Of a stretch of 64,000 nucleotides of DNA, positions 12,558-23,184 are shown piece after piece. A program made the position numbers and the translations under genes. The DNA lies in contig JAPYXD010000754.1 in the NCBI GenBank assembly GCA_030998225.1, positions 2,790,001-2,854,000 of the forward strand, given 5' to 3'. Numbering within the stretch: position 1 is the first letter of the stretch; the number at the start of each line of letters is the position of its first letter. This stretch comes from Diplolepis rosae (lineage: Eukaryota; Arthropoda; Insecta; Hymenoptera; Diplolepididae). A model generated the notes under the pieces. That model searched no databases, was not told the DNA's origin, and was given only the letters and a program-made list of their open reading frames with translations.

Positions 12558-12967
12558 CTTTCTAAACCTGAATCAGTGAAATAGTCACTGATTATATCGG
12601 TGAAAATATATCAACTGATGAATCAGTGCCCTGCTTCGATTTTACTGAGGAATTAGTGAACGCGTCACGTGAACATAACTTATGAATTCGCGAATTCAAA
12701 ACTTTCATCTACACTTTACTGATTTATCGTCCCTTAAAAATAATAATAATTACGTAATTTCGTTTTAGTGTTGTTTAGTCTAAAATAAACGAGTTCATCG
12801 ATCGTTAAAATATATTGCTGGTTTTATTACTCCCACCTGAAACTTTCACTGATTCAATAAGTGAGTTCAATCAATTTCACTGATTCTTAGTGAAAGACTT
12901 ATAGCTGCTGCCATCAGTGAATAGTCACTGCGAATCAGTGGCCGTTCACTGATTCAAGTTTAGAGAG
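12558..12967. mobile_element. MITE of the CACTGATTCA family, TA target
   Basis: 410 bases with termini CTTTCTAAACCTGAATCAGT and (opposite strand) CTCTCTAAACTTGAATCAGT. TA lies on each side (12556-12557 and 12968-12969). Comparison with the uninterrupted family H sequence supports a TA duplication. Several internal copies of CACTGATT and its complement. Fragments of the same family at 60636-60742 and 63365-63412. Confidence 0.75.
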
Positions 12968-13711
12968 TACGTAAAATATAATAAAAACGTAAGAATGCAA
13001 AATTTTTCACATTAATAAGGTCTACAAATTTTGTCTGACACAGTTTCTGATAATATGTGTATTTTTCGTTTTAATTTTAAAAAATATGATTAAAATTTAA
13101 TAATTATATTTTTTAAACAAAATATGTGAGATATACGAAAAAAACGTTGAGATAGAGAATTATTTGAATATATGAGGTCTACAAATTATTATATGGACAT
13201 TTTTCGACAGGATCTATATTTTATGTTTTGGTTTTAAAAAAAGCAATATTGAAAATTAAAAATTCCATTTTTGAACTAAAATATGTGAGATACAAAATAA
13301 GCGTTAAAAACAGTCTACTAATTTTTTTTCCGCTTAGAGACATTTGTTAAAGGAGATGTTTCTCGAGGTAAACCTGGGAGGATTTTTTTTTTCAATTTTT
13401 CGTAGCACTTGGAAGCCAAAGTAAATTTAATTTCCTTTTTCATTTAAAATCAAAAACAAATTTAGTAACTTTGAGAAAATGTAATTGACATCTACAATAT
13501 TATAAAATTGACTTGAGCTTTAGTATCAAATTACAAGAAATAAATTTATATGTAAACTGTAAAAAAATTTTCGGAAATTTTTCCGAAAATAGTCGGACAG
13601 CTGAAAACACAAATGGGTCGTAAATTTTTCCAAAGATATAGTCGGAAATATTTCCGACATAGTACTGGAAATAGTTCCTACTGTTTGATCGGAGAAATGT
13701 CAAGTTTATTA

Positions 13712-14221
13712 CACCGAAAAAAATTCCTTGTACCCGTATACTATTTTTCCTAGTTAGGACAGGCGCCAACTTTGCAATCCTAGTTGAAATGACAAAGTTC
13801 AAGTTTAGTAAGAAAAACAAAGAAAGCAAGTTGATTTGACGGACAGATCCTATCAGGAGCATGTATTAAACGTAACCAAAAAACAACTTTACGTTTAGGA
13901 TCTACTAGAGCAAAATTTATATTGATAAAAGTGGGTCTCAAAGAATTATTGACAAAAATAAATTTTTGTTTACACAGTGAAAAAGTAATAAATACAGAAG
14001 ATATTCTTTTTACAGTGGAGTTTTGTAATAACAGTATAGCAATATTAATTGAATTTAATTGTTAAGAGAACTAGAATTCTTTATTTCTCTGTAACAAGGT
14101 TTATATTGGTTTGTTTAACTCTATGTACCTGATTATCTTAAACAGGAATCCGTGTTATTTCAACTAGGTTAGACTTAACTATGGGTGATAGTTGACTCTC
14201 GGAAAAAAAAATTTTTCGGTG
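13712..14221. mobile_element. CACCGAAAAAA-TIR MITE with TA duplication
   Basis: 510 bases flanked by TA (13710-13711 and 14222-14223). Inverted ends CACCGAAAAAAATTCC and CACCGAAAAATTTTTTT. The minus-strand open frame 13862..13500 crosses it and the host repeat and has no family signature. A longer element with the same terminal word and TA duplication is at 59778-60573. Superfamily not certain; TA plus short TIR suggests Tc1/mariner-like. Confidence 0.75.
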
Positions 14222-14233
14222 TAGGAAAGAAAG

Positions 14234-14449
14234 ATGTACTTACAGTTTTGAACGTTCACTGAACGATGACAAAATTTTTTCTTTAAAAATAAATTAATTA
14301 TTATGCTTATATTTAGAGAATTTCAAATATACAATATGTTATTGAATATACGCTACTTTTAAATTCAATGAGGAAAAAACTAGTCATTTAGTTTCCAAAA
14401 AAACAAATATTTTTCGTCGTTCAATGAACCTTCAAAACTGTGAGTACAT
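14234..14449. mobile_element. Small TIR MITE with 8-10-bp direct repeat
   Basis: 216 bases, inverted ends ATGTACTTACAGTTTTGAA and ATGTACTCACAGTTTTGAA, extended by GTTCA.TGAACGA. Flanked by GAAAGAAAG(A) at 14225-14234 and 14450-14459, so the target duplication is 8 to 10 bases, as in hAT (8) or Mutator-like (9) elements. The empty state is deducible from the copy at 36.9 kb. Confidence 0.75.
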
Positions 14450-14860
14450 GAAAGAAAGATATATTTCATAATTTAAGTAAAAAAAGATCCAAAAAAAGTG
14501 AATAAATTTCCGTTTTTGTGGAATAATTTCCGCTTTTCATGGGAAAATTTTCTAAAACTTAGGAGATTTGTGAAATGTTCTCACTTTTTGATATATTTCC
14601 TAATAGTTCGGAAATAAGTCCGAAAATTCGATCAATTTTCCTCAAATATATGAAATATTTTCATTTTCTGCAGGAAAATCTATGCTTCCTAAGGATTTAG
14701 GAAAAATTCCCTAATACATAGTAGGGAAATTTACCGATATTTTGTACAGTGTATGCGAAGAATATAAGACCAAGTTTGAAGCGCGACGACGAATCGCGTG
14801 CCCCAGGCACGCTCAAACTCGCGAGCTGCGCGCGAAGCACGTGATGAGAATCAACAAAAT

Positions 14861-15389
14861 TATATACTTTTCGATGCTGAAATTATTGAAAAATATATGC
14901 ATACAACAAAGGGAAAAAATACGTTTTTCTTTCTTCTCTGACTGCGACTATCCCCTTAATTTTCTACAGATAATATTGTCGAATTTGATAAATCTGTTAA
15001 CATTGGCGAAAAACTTTTGTGAATTTAGCAGATTTTTTCTCGAATTTTCGATAAAGAAATGCCAATGAAAATGGAAAAGAGATGTCAATTTAGACCCGGT
15101 GGGTCGATGGCTAGTGATGAATAAATTCAAAATCGGATTGTATCCTATTTCGAGACAGCACAGCTTTGGCACCTATCCAATATCAGTTATGTTTGCACAT
15201 CTATACAATGCCGAGAGCAAATCCAATCCATTATCTTTGACCCAGAATTTGGACCTTGTCTCACTGCAAGTTCATATTCCCCATATGCGTACGTAGAGTC
15301 CTATGTTTAGTGCACCTCATTTAATTGACCTGAATTTTCAACTAATAGCCAATAATTGACGTACGTCAAGGTATTTAAACTATTTGACA
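14861..15389. other. Unassigned DNA
   Basis: A 65-codon plus-strand frame at 15099-15296 has no recognisable motif and is not called. Nothing else seen. Confidence 0.4.
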
Positions 15390-15961
15390 AAAGGCCGTAG
15401 CAGGATAAGCATGGTCTGGGTGCCCCCGTTCGGATTTGATCCATATTGCGAGGGTAAGTGGCTCTCATTATAAGATAAATTCACCCCAAGTATCAAATCG
15501 AAAAAAAATCTTTTACAAAAGTTATGAACGAATTTTGAAAAATCAAAAAATCTAATTTTCTCGAAAACGGCTAAACTGATCTTGATGACTAAAATATATG
15601 TTATAGAGAGTACTAAAGAGGTTCTGAGAAAAATTCAAGAACCCATTCCGTTTATAAAAAGGGGGCAAAAATTTTTTATTTAATTTTTGAATAATCTTTT
15701 TAATGTGAATTACTTCTTGAACATCCACCTTTTTATTCTATATCATGCTCAAATTCAAAGTGACAATATATTTTTTTTTGAACATTTTCAAAGCCTGCGC
15801 AGTAGTACTCTCAGGAAGGGCAAAACGTAGGTCATGGGCACAAGCTTCGAGAAGGAGATATATGGGGAAATATATAAACTGAATTTTGTGACTGAAAGAA
15901 AAATCTTGTTGACAGGAGGATAAAGTGTATTGAAAACAAGGCGATCATGTAGAGGTGTGTT

Positions 15962-16345
15962 TTTTGTTTACATTCTCATCATATGAGAAGGTATTGGTTT
16001 TATGTGAAAAATGACTTTCAAAATTTTCATCAAATCTTTACGTTTTGAGACCCTCTGAGTCAGAAAAAAGGGTTTTTACGAAAGTGTCTGTCTGTAGTAG
16101 GTTGTGTGCGGCATAACTCTCGATAGAATTATCAGATTGAATTGAGCTCTGACACACTTTATCGGAGCCGAAAAAGTAAGGACAAGTTCGTTAACCAGCC
16201 ACATCCAATTGAGCACTACTTTTGTGTTTTTGAAAATAATTTTTTGAAAAAATCAAAAATTTCAATAGTGGTTTTTGATAGTTCTCATAAATCTCTACAA
16301 ATTATCATGATAGCATTTTTTCATTAAATCAAAATTAGAAATTGT
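15962..16345 (+). mobile_element. Family H repeat, copy D (5' part)
   Basis: Starts with a T run and hairpin (ACATTCTCATCATATGAGAAGG), then follows copy A through TTACGAAAGTGTCTGTCTG and CTCTCGATAGAATTATC to about the AAATCAAAATTAGAAAT word, where it breaks off. The 3' part of the family resumes at 16968, so 16346-16967 is either an insertion or a replacement. Confidence 0.75.
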
Positions 16346-16967
16346 TTTTTTATTTGAAAATGACAAAAAATCTCGGACTAATCGAAGATCCCGCGCAGCG
16401 TTTCGCCACGGACAATTGAAATCGCGTGCATGATATTGTCCAAAGTTTTCATCTGAAACACACATATATTTTTTGTTTTTAATCAGAAGAGTCTGCCGCT
16501 TATAGTGAACCTAAAACATTGTAAAAAAAATTTTTTTAATTGATCTTTTAAGTTACTTTTCAAAAAAATCAAATTTTTCGCCCTTTTTTTTGTTGAAAAT
16601 GCGTTATATATAATGAAAATAAATACTGTATCATGTAAATTAAAGGTTCACTATAAGCGCATTTTAATTATATACAAAAAAAAAAGTTTATAATAATAGC
16701 TTTAATGGTTCTTTTTTAATCGCGCACGCTATAATGAAAAATGTGGATTCGAGAAAACGCGCTTTAAAGTTTTCAGACGGTGAGCACTACGCCTTCCTTC
16801 CGCCTACCTTTCGCTCGCTCCGCGCAAGCCACTGCTCGGAACTCTACCATCAAAACTATTTCGATATGGACTGTAAAATTTTGCGACAATATTCTATGAT
16901 AATAGTTCCATCGATTGAAACAAAAAAAAAATCGATTTTTCGAAAGTTCTGGATAAGGAGACCCCCT
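16346..16967. repeat. Unclassified insert ending AGACCCCC before TTAA
   Basis: This segment separates the two family H parts. Its right end, AGACCCCC next to TTAA, resembles the terminus at 44624 and the F5 ends, so it may be a TTAA-targeting element whose left end has decayed. A 78-codon frame starting at 16734 has no recognisable domain. Confidence 0.4.
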
Positions 16968-17888
16968 TAAGTAAATTGAATTTCCTGTTTCACTTAAATT
17001 GAAAAAGAAATTTAGTGAATTTGAGAAAATGAGTAATTTACATTTTCTTTAAGGGGGTCCTACCATGTAAACGCCGTTTTTCGAGGCGTTTTTTGGGATC
17101 TTGCAGAAGGAAAAGAATTCAATATTTTCCAATGCCGTTTTTTAAAAATTTTTATTGGTCCTTTGAGTATAAAAAAAAATCGAAGTTTAAGAAATAAGTG
17201 TTATGCTGTAGCCACAGCACCCCTGCGAAATTAGGCCTACCAAAAGTATGTGAGTTGATGGTACACACGATTTTGCAAAAACTGTTCGTCTGAAACACAA
17301 AAGGAAAAGTTTTTTACAATCTGCAGACTTGTCGCTATCGTTCGGTACAAGATGAGCTTCCAATTGTTATAAACAAATAATAAAAAAATTGTTTTTATCT
17401 GCTTAAAAAACCGAAAAATGAGATTTTTTTTTTCATGATCCGCCATTTTGACAATTGTAAAGATAATTATGTGAATTATTACCGTACGATAGCGACAAGT
17501 CTGCAGATTGTAAAAAACTTTTCCTTTTGTGTTTCAGACGAACAGTTTTTGCAAAATCGTATGTACCATCAACCCACATACTTTTGGAAGGCCTAATTTC
17601 GCAGGGGTGCTGTGGCTACAGCATAACACTTATTTCATAAACTTCGATTCTTTTTTATACTCAAAGGACCAATAAAAATTAAAAAAAAAACGGCATTGGA
17701 AAATATTGAATTCTTTTCCTTCTGCAAGATCCCAAAAAAACGCCTCGAAAAACGACGTTTACATGGTAGGACCCCCTTAATATTATAAAATTGGTTTGAG
17801 CTTCAGTATTAAATTATAAGAAATAAACATAAATGTATGCGAAGAGTACAAGACCGAGCGCGAAGCGCGACGTTCAAAAATTCCGGAG
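16968..17888 (+). mobile_element. Family H repeat, 3' part (copy F), split by F5
   Basis: Runs from TTAAGTAAATTGAATTTCC to GAGCGCGAAGCGCGACG. The family sequence is interrupted at 17049-17780 by the F5 fold-back and continues directly after it (TATTATAAAATTGGTTTGAGC). It lacks the last part of the GC-rich tail. Confidence 0.75.
17053..17776. mobile_element. F5 fold-back element (long palindrome) with TTAA duplication
   Basis: 724 bases flanked by TTAA (17049-17052 and 17777-17780). The two arms, about 300 bases each, are near-perfect inverted copies: ends GGGGGTCCTACCATG and its complement, then AACGCC..CGAGGCG, CTGTAGCCACAGCACCCCTG and CTGCAGACTTGTCGCTATCG. Only about 100 bases separate them, so the single strand should form a very long hairpin. 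The minus-strand frame 17446..17237 is a by-product of the palindrome. piggyBac-type MITE is the likely class. Confidence 0.85.
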
Positions 17889-18127
17889 CGCGTGATCAAC
17901 GTAAAACTTTCATGAGTATAGAAACAATTGCTTCAATGAGTCATAGGGTATCAATAAGACAATAAGATTTTTTGATTTTTCAAAATTCGTTCATAACTTT
18001 TGTAAAAATTTTTTTTTCGAGTTGATACTTGGGGTGAATTTATCTTATAATGGGAGCCACTTACCCTCGCAATATGGATCAAATCCAAGCGGGGGCACCC
18101 AGACCATGCTTATCCTGCTACGGCCTT

Positions 18128-19045
18128 TATCATTTTCGTTTGGTTTTGTGCTCTGAGTCTTTCAAATCCAAATGTTTCAGCTTCTAGGATCAATAGCTTT
18201 ACAATAAATTTAGAAATTGTATATTTGCGAAAAAAAATTCGAACAAAAAAATGCGATTTCCTGCAAAAGCAATGGCCGATATGGGGCATTTACTTTTTAG
18301 AACCTAGCGATTTAGCGAAACGTTTTCAGTTGAAGGGTAATCGATGAAAGGACCCGTGAGAAGGGGAGTGTGAAAGGGTAATAAAGTCACCTCTGAGGAG
18401 CCAGAGGGTGAAGATTTTATCGTGTAAGAGGTTCCTCTGAATTATTTAGTGGAAATGGATTGTAAAAGAGAGCCTTGGGCCCGTAAGCGTGACGCAATAT
18501 TTGAGCAATGCGATTTCAGCTTTACCTGTCATAACCAAGTTCCTATGAAATAACAGTTCCTTCTACAAAAAATAAAAATAAAAGTGGATATTTATCAATT
18601 ATTTTATAATCCTTCTTACTTTATCTTTTTTAAAAAAATAAAAAAATACATATGACCTGTTACGGGATTTTCTGATAGACAATTTCTCTTCTCTCGAATA
18701 TTATAAAACGCCTGTAGCGTAAATACCTAAAAACGAAATATTTACTTAAATATTAGATTTAAAAATGAAATATTTTTATTTGGACGAGAAACTTGTTAGT
18801 AGAAATGTGTAGAAATTTGTACCGCAGATAAAAATGTTCACATATGTTCTTAATAGAAGATTTTTTACTGGTCCATTATCGGACCAATATTGAAAATTCA
18901 CAGTTAAGTATTAAGACTGTGTGGTATGTATGCAATTACATACGACTGCTTTATTAGTAGAATAATAATTTCTACCAATTATGCAGGAATGCAGGGAAAT
19001 GCAATTTCCGTAAAATTCGTTAAAATTATTAATTTCTTAATAAAA
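18128..19045. other. Unassigned DNA
   Basis: 18330-18520 is relatively G+C-rich and purine-rich (GAAGGGGAGTGTGAAAGGG) and apparently unique in the window, but no open frame or known motif was found. The rest is AT-rich. Confidence 0.4.
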
Positions 19046-19414
19046 CGGTCCCGAGTCGAAATTTCGAGGGCCTCATATGAGCTCATTTGAAACATTTTAA
19101 GCCTCCACAACCTCTTTAAAGCCTATTGATAATCGTTAAGTCATCATTTAACCCTCTTTAGCCTCTGTATTTTATTTTTCAACCTCTTTTAACGCTCAGG
19201 AACCTCTTCGATCGAGAAGAGCCTCACAGGAACTTTTCCCGTCGTAATGTATGACCTCCTTTGAACCTCTTGAGCCTAAAACGGACGTAAGTCAAGTCTG
19301 GAGACTTAAAAGAGGTTCAAAAATACGAACAAGAACCTCTTTTACCCCTCTTCAGCCTCAAAATTATGTCGCAGAGGCTCAAATGAGGCCTTTGATTTTT
19401 CGACTCGGGGTCGT
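19046..19414. mobile_element. MITE with CCCGAGTCGAAA termini and CCTC-rich interior
   Basis: Left end ACGGTCCCGAGTCGAAA and right end, on the opposite strand, ACGACCCCGAGTCGAAA. The interior repeats AACCTCTTT and AGCCTC words on one strand and GAGGTTC/GAGGCTC toward the right end. No target duplication identified and no coding potential. Confidence 0.6.
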
Positions 19415-19843
19415 ATGTAATTAGTGACGTTAGTAGGTAGAGATTTCTGAAACAATGATTTTCTAACTATCAATATTGTTAGAACAGTGAATATTACTTT
19501 TTCAAATAGGTTATTAAAAAACACTAAGAGAACATTTTTCTTTAAATTTGCATTGTAAGAAGACTTGATTTTGCGTTTTTATTATATTAGAAAAATATTT
19601 TTTCTAATGACACGTTATTACATGTTTTTTGTACATATAATAATGAGATGAAGAAAAGTATACTGATTTTTATCTTTCGCAAGATTTTGTCTGCATTAAT
19701 AAATGTCCCAAGTCCGAGTTGCCGAAGCTGATAATACGTCACAATATTGGCTTAATATCGGCAGCCAACAGTCGGTTATTGTTATTGAGCCAGTATCGAC
19801 GTTTGCATCGGTCAAGTGCTGGGCTGACTGTTGAAATTTACCA
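19415..19843. other. Unassigned DNA
   Basis: 19700-19830 contains GGCAGCCAACAG and related words that recur inverted near 20121 (GTTGGCGGCCAG), hinting at a degraded larger element. No gene seen. Confidence 0.4.
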
Positions 19844-20050
19844 ACAGTTTATAGAACTGTTTAAGAGTTAAGGATACAGGCATTTACGGAACAAAGTTCT
19901 ACAAAATTTACAAAACTTTTTATAATTAACGTGGAACTTTTAATACTTTTTCCTGAATGTTCCGCATTTTATACTGAAAAGTTCTGTAAATTTTACAGAA
20001 CTCGGTTCCGTAAATGCCTGTATGGCCAACTTTTGAACAGTTCTATAAAC
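19844..20050. mobile_element. Short fold-back element
   Basis: Arms ACAGTTTATAGAACTGTT...ACAGGCATTTACGGAAC and GTTCCGTAAATGCCTGT...GAACAGTTCTATAAAC are inverted copies around an AT-rich centre. Non-coding. Confidence 0.7.
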
Positions 20051-20088
20051 TTTACTGAACTATTTTTTTCCGTGCAGAGTTCGGCACA

Positions 20089-20154
20089 GATTCGGACCGT
20101 TTCTGTGCCGAAAACAAGTGTTGGCGGCCAGAATTTGGGCCAGAGTTGGCCGCC
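20089..20154. other. Two adjacent GC-rich hairpins
   Basis: CGGCACAGA pairs with TCTGTGCCG (20089-20117), and directly after it GGCGGCCA pairs with TGGCCGCC (about 20124-20154). Seen directly; function unknown. Confidence 0.6.
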
Positions 20155-20179
20155 AAGTGCATACCGGAGTTATCATCCC

Positions 20180-20520
20180 TGGCGAAAGTATCGGATAGGA
20201 ATTCATCCCGAGCCAATCAGAACTATTCTGATTTATTCCGATATCTGTATCCGAGCCAATGCGAATCATTCTGAACCAATCCGAAAAACGTTTTGTAACT
20301 CATTTGATGAAAAACGGTAAAAAATCGATCCGACCTAATCCGATTTAATACGAAGCAACAATTGTAATGAATCCGAACCAATCCGAAACCAAGTTTTCCA
20401 TCAGAATCAATCCGAATGAATCCGAGGTTGGAATTATTCGGATTAATTTTGATTAAAAATTCGGTTTGGATCAATCCGACCTCGGATTCATTCGGATTGG
20501 TTTGCTCAAATTTCGGGATA
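20180..20520. mobile_element. CCGAA-word element, copy 1
   Basis: Begins CCCTGGCGAAAGTATCGG and consists largely of short words AATCCGAA/ATTCGGATT at irregular spacing, in one orientation to the left and the other to the right. A second, reverse-oriented copy is at 61515-61935 and shares the same left end and the GTTTGATGAAAAACGG-like segment. Open frames across it on both strands are by-products of the word repetition. Confidence 0.7.
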
Positions 20521-21289
20521 TGATGAAGAAAATACTAAGAGACTGCGACACTGAATTAGTGAATAGAAAAATAATTCATTGTAGTACTAACCAAATTAAG
20601 AAATTGTATTTTTTTGGTTACCCAATCCAAAAAAAAGTCAGTTTAAAATTTCAGATAGGAGCAATTACTATTTTAGGAAAGAATTCGTGGAAACTAAACT
20701 AGGTGAAATTTTTTCTTGAAAGTCACGTGAATAAGGTGGTACATTGCCTTAAGTGTGTGATGAAGTTGTTTAATCTTTAAAGTACCTTGTCGAAAATAGA
20801 ATATTGTCTCCGCCATAGTTATTAGTGTTGAAATAATAATTCTCTCTGACTCTTTGATAATGAAGTTAGCGTGGCTGTGATTCCTCGAGCGTTCCTTGTG
20901 CCTCGAGCTTCTGCTGGTTTGCTGGGTTCTGAGGCATCAGCCGTCGAAATGACATGTTGAACCACAAGCAACTTCCACTTTAGGAAGTTCTAGCAAGCAA
21001 GTTTATGTCGATACACTACCAACCTACCTACACAAATGCACTGTATAATTTGGTCTCAATTTTCAATAATTATAGTTATTCTGCTTCTAAAATTCATGAA
21101 TATTTTGGTGCAAAGAAACTTATGATTGAAATATAAATTCGTATAATTAAACTTATCATTTCATGAACTACGATCAGAGGAAAATAATAATCCTAATTAG
21201 ATTTAGGATATTTCTTTGATCGAAAGACAATTTTTTAAAGCTCTGCATTTTCAAATTATTAACTCTGTAAAGGACAGCACTTCTTTCCG
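20521..21289. other. Unassigned DNA
   Basis: 20740-21020 has a more balanced composition and appears single-copy here; no open frame or motif recognised. Confidence 0.4.
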
Positions 21290-21525
21290 AATAAAACAAA
21301 CGATTTTTCATTTTAACATTATTTTTGCATTTCACATATTTTGCTTGAAAATGGAATTTTTTATTTTCAATAGTGTTTTTTAAAATCAAAATAAAATACA
21401 TAAACATAAAATATACATCTTGTCAAATAATGTCCTAATGAGAATTTGTAGACTTCATTTATGGGAATAATTTTCCATCTTAACGTTTTTTCGTATCCTA
21501 CATAGAGGAATTGCGACTAAAATGG
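21290..21525 (-). mobile_element. Family H repeat, fragment G
   Basis: Shows the family H succession on the minus strand: GCATTTCACATATTTTG, AAAATGGAATTTTT, AAAATATACATCTTGTC and TTTTCGTATCCTACATA. Both ends are truncated. Confidence 0.55.
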
Positions 21526-21527
21526 AC

Positions 21528-22977
21528 ACTAAGGTAAAAGCACCAATAGCCGGACAGTACCCAATAGCCGGACAGAGCCATGAATTTTTTTCAAAATTAG
21601 AGATTTATGAATCACTTATCGCTATTTTGGTGTACCGTATACAAACCTCGAAACGTATACACTTTAAAAAAGTGAAAAATTTTTTGTATTAGAAATTAAA
21701 ACTTCGCCAAGAAAAAAAAAATTTCTCTACTGAAGCACATAAGGCTGGTCGAAATGTAGCGAAATCTGCTCTATAAACTAACTGCCGCGTTATCTTTGTT
21801 AAGCAAATAACACTTACATTTACCTTCATTTGACATTTTAATACGTGTTACACTAAAGTCAAATGCTTTATATAAACCATAATATTTTTCAAAATTAAAA
21901 AACATTCTCCTTTAATTAATTATTTTGAATCCGGTTATTAGGTCAATGAATATTCGTTTTGCCTAATAACCGAACGCGTGTCCGGCGTTACATTGCACTG
22001 CTTTTATTTTCGCTCTAATCGCCGGACGAAAAGTTTATTGCAAAAAGAAATGCGAATTTTAAAACGTGCTGTTAATATTTTCAAGAAATGTGGTAAGTAT
22101 TTGATTGTTTTCAATACATAGAAGATATCTATCTAATAAAATATTAGGCAAATTACTTTAAACATATTTTAATTAGTCAAATTGAGAACAATGAAAATAT
22201 AGATTTCAGAGTGAAATTTCCCCACTTTTTGATCTTTTTGAATGATAATTTTCAATAATAATGATAAACTATGATTAATAATGAATAATTCTTTAAAGAA
22301 ATAATGTTTGAACTATGGATTTGCTGAAAATCTGATATTTTGAGAAAGTATTTTCATTTTAACATATGTATTTTCTGGGTTTTATGTATTTGGTGTCTTC
22401 ATTATAGATCGCGGAAAAACTATCAGAAAGAAAGATTAAAAAGCTTTACACCAAAACGGATATTATTAATGCGATTGAGGATATAAGGCAGAAACGATTG
22501 ACAATTAGTGCTGCAACTCTAAATATAATATATTCTGTTTGTAAAATCTTTTCAATATTTTTTTTTATAAGCGTAGACCTAAAAAATGTTTCCGTAAATA
22601 TTTCCCAGTGTTTATTATGCTTGAAAAATATCAAATCCATATGAATCAAATTATAATATTCTCTTGTCCGAGTATTGGTGCAGCGCTGTCCGGCTATTGG
22701 ATCAATTCAATTTTCCCGTCCGTCAATTGGCTCCAGAGCATTATTTAATGAGGAGAGTTAATAAAATGGATTATTCAGATTTAACACAACTCTGGACTTT
22801 TTGTTATAGTAGGGAGGACACATACTTGTACATCAAAATAATTGCGGCAATTCTTGATTCCGCATCACATTTAGAACGATTAATACAAGATCGCAAACCA
22901 GCATCTTATATTAGATTAATACAATAAGTTGAATGACATTTCCTTAAACGTCCGGCTATTGGTTCTTATACTTTAGT
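21528..22977 (+). mobile_element. pogo/Pipsqueak-type DNA transposon remnant
   Basis: Inverted ends ACTAAGGTAAAAGCACCAAT and, on the opposite strand, ACTAAAGTATAAGAACCAAT, both followed by AGCCGGAC; additional AATAGCCGGACA words lie inside each end. About 1.45 kb, far too short and broken for a full transposase. The helix-turn-helix fragment at 22407-22540 supports a pogo-like origin. Target duplication unclear. Confidence 0.65.
22407..22540 (+). pseudogene. Fragment of a Pipsqueak-type helix-turn-helix (transposase N terminus)
   Basis: In one plus-strand frame the bases read IAEKLSERKIKKLYTKTDI and continue with an alpha-helical stretch (NAIEDIRQKRLTISAATLN). The spacing of Tyr-Thr, the Ala-Ile-Glu-Asp-Ile helix and Ile-Ser-Ala-Ala resembles the N-terminal DNA-binding domain of pogo/Tigger/jerky-type transposases (established family pattern). 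The helix ends in unrelated AT-rich sequence, and no DDE catalytic domain is present, so this is a dead fragment inside the TIR element at 21528-22977. An alternative is chance resemblance, because the match rests on roughly 40 residues. Confidence 0.5.
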
Positions 22978-23184
22978 ACAAAACCACTTGATACTTTCAG
23001 GTGTTCTATAATTTCTAGAAAATGAATGTGAGAAATAGTACTTTGGTATTTATTTTACAATATCTAAGGATTAAAAGTGAAGTACGGAACATTTAAAACT
23101 AAAATAAATTGTTTAATAAAAATAATCTACCATCTTATGAAAATAAATATAGCCTACTTATATATTTTCCTTTCTGACATTTCG
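22978..23184. other. Unassigned AT-rich DNA
   Basis: Nothing recognised. Confidence 0.4.

Larger units (their letters stand above)
13555..14750. mobile_element. TTTCCGA-rich MITE, copy 1, itself carrying two insertions
   Basis: Ends ACTGTAAAAAAATTTTCGG and (opposite strand) ACTGTACAAAATATCGG; repeated TTTCCGA, GGAAAT and TAGTAGG words inside. The uninterrupted, reverse-oriented copy at 36625-37060 shows that 13712-14221 and 14234-14449 are later insertions. It sits inside family H copy E, with a possible 3-base GTA duplication. Confidence 0.75.
12488..14860 (+). mobile_element. Family H repeat, copy E, interrupted by nested MITEs
   Basis: Family H sequence can be followed in three pieces: about 12488-12557, 12968-13554 and 14751-14860 (the last containing GAAGCGCGACGA and the GC-rich tail). 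Removing the insertions restores an order that matches copies A and C. The segment 13320-13430 departs from the other copies. The tail is degraded relative to copy A (GCGTGCCCCAGGCACGC instead of the CCTAGG form). Confidence 0.7.
15390..18127. mobile_element. Large composite element bounded by ~160-bp inverted repeats
   Basis: Arms at about 15390-15550 and 17965-18127 are inverted copies: both carry AAGGCCGTAGCAGGATAAGC, GGGTGCCCCC, TTGATCCATATTGCGAGGGT and TCACCCCAAGTATCAA-like words. The interior contains family H pieces (15962-16345 and 16968-17888) and the F5 fold-back. No transposase frame and no obvious target duplication. Either a non-autonomous TIR element that collected insertions, or two inverted copies of another repeat. 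Confidence 0.65.

Noticed and set aside
22664..22927. 87-codon plus-strand frame near the right end of the pogo-like remnant
   Set aside because: It starts at TTG, partly translates the subterminal CCGGCTATTGG repeats and has no recognisable domain.
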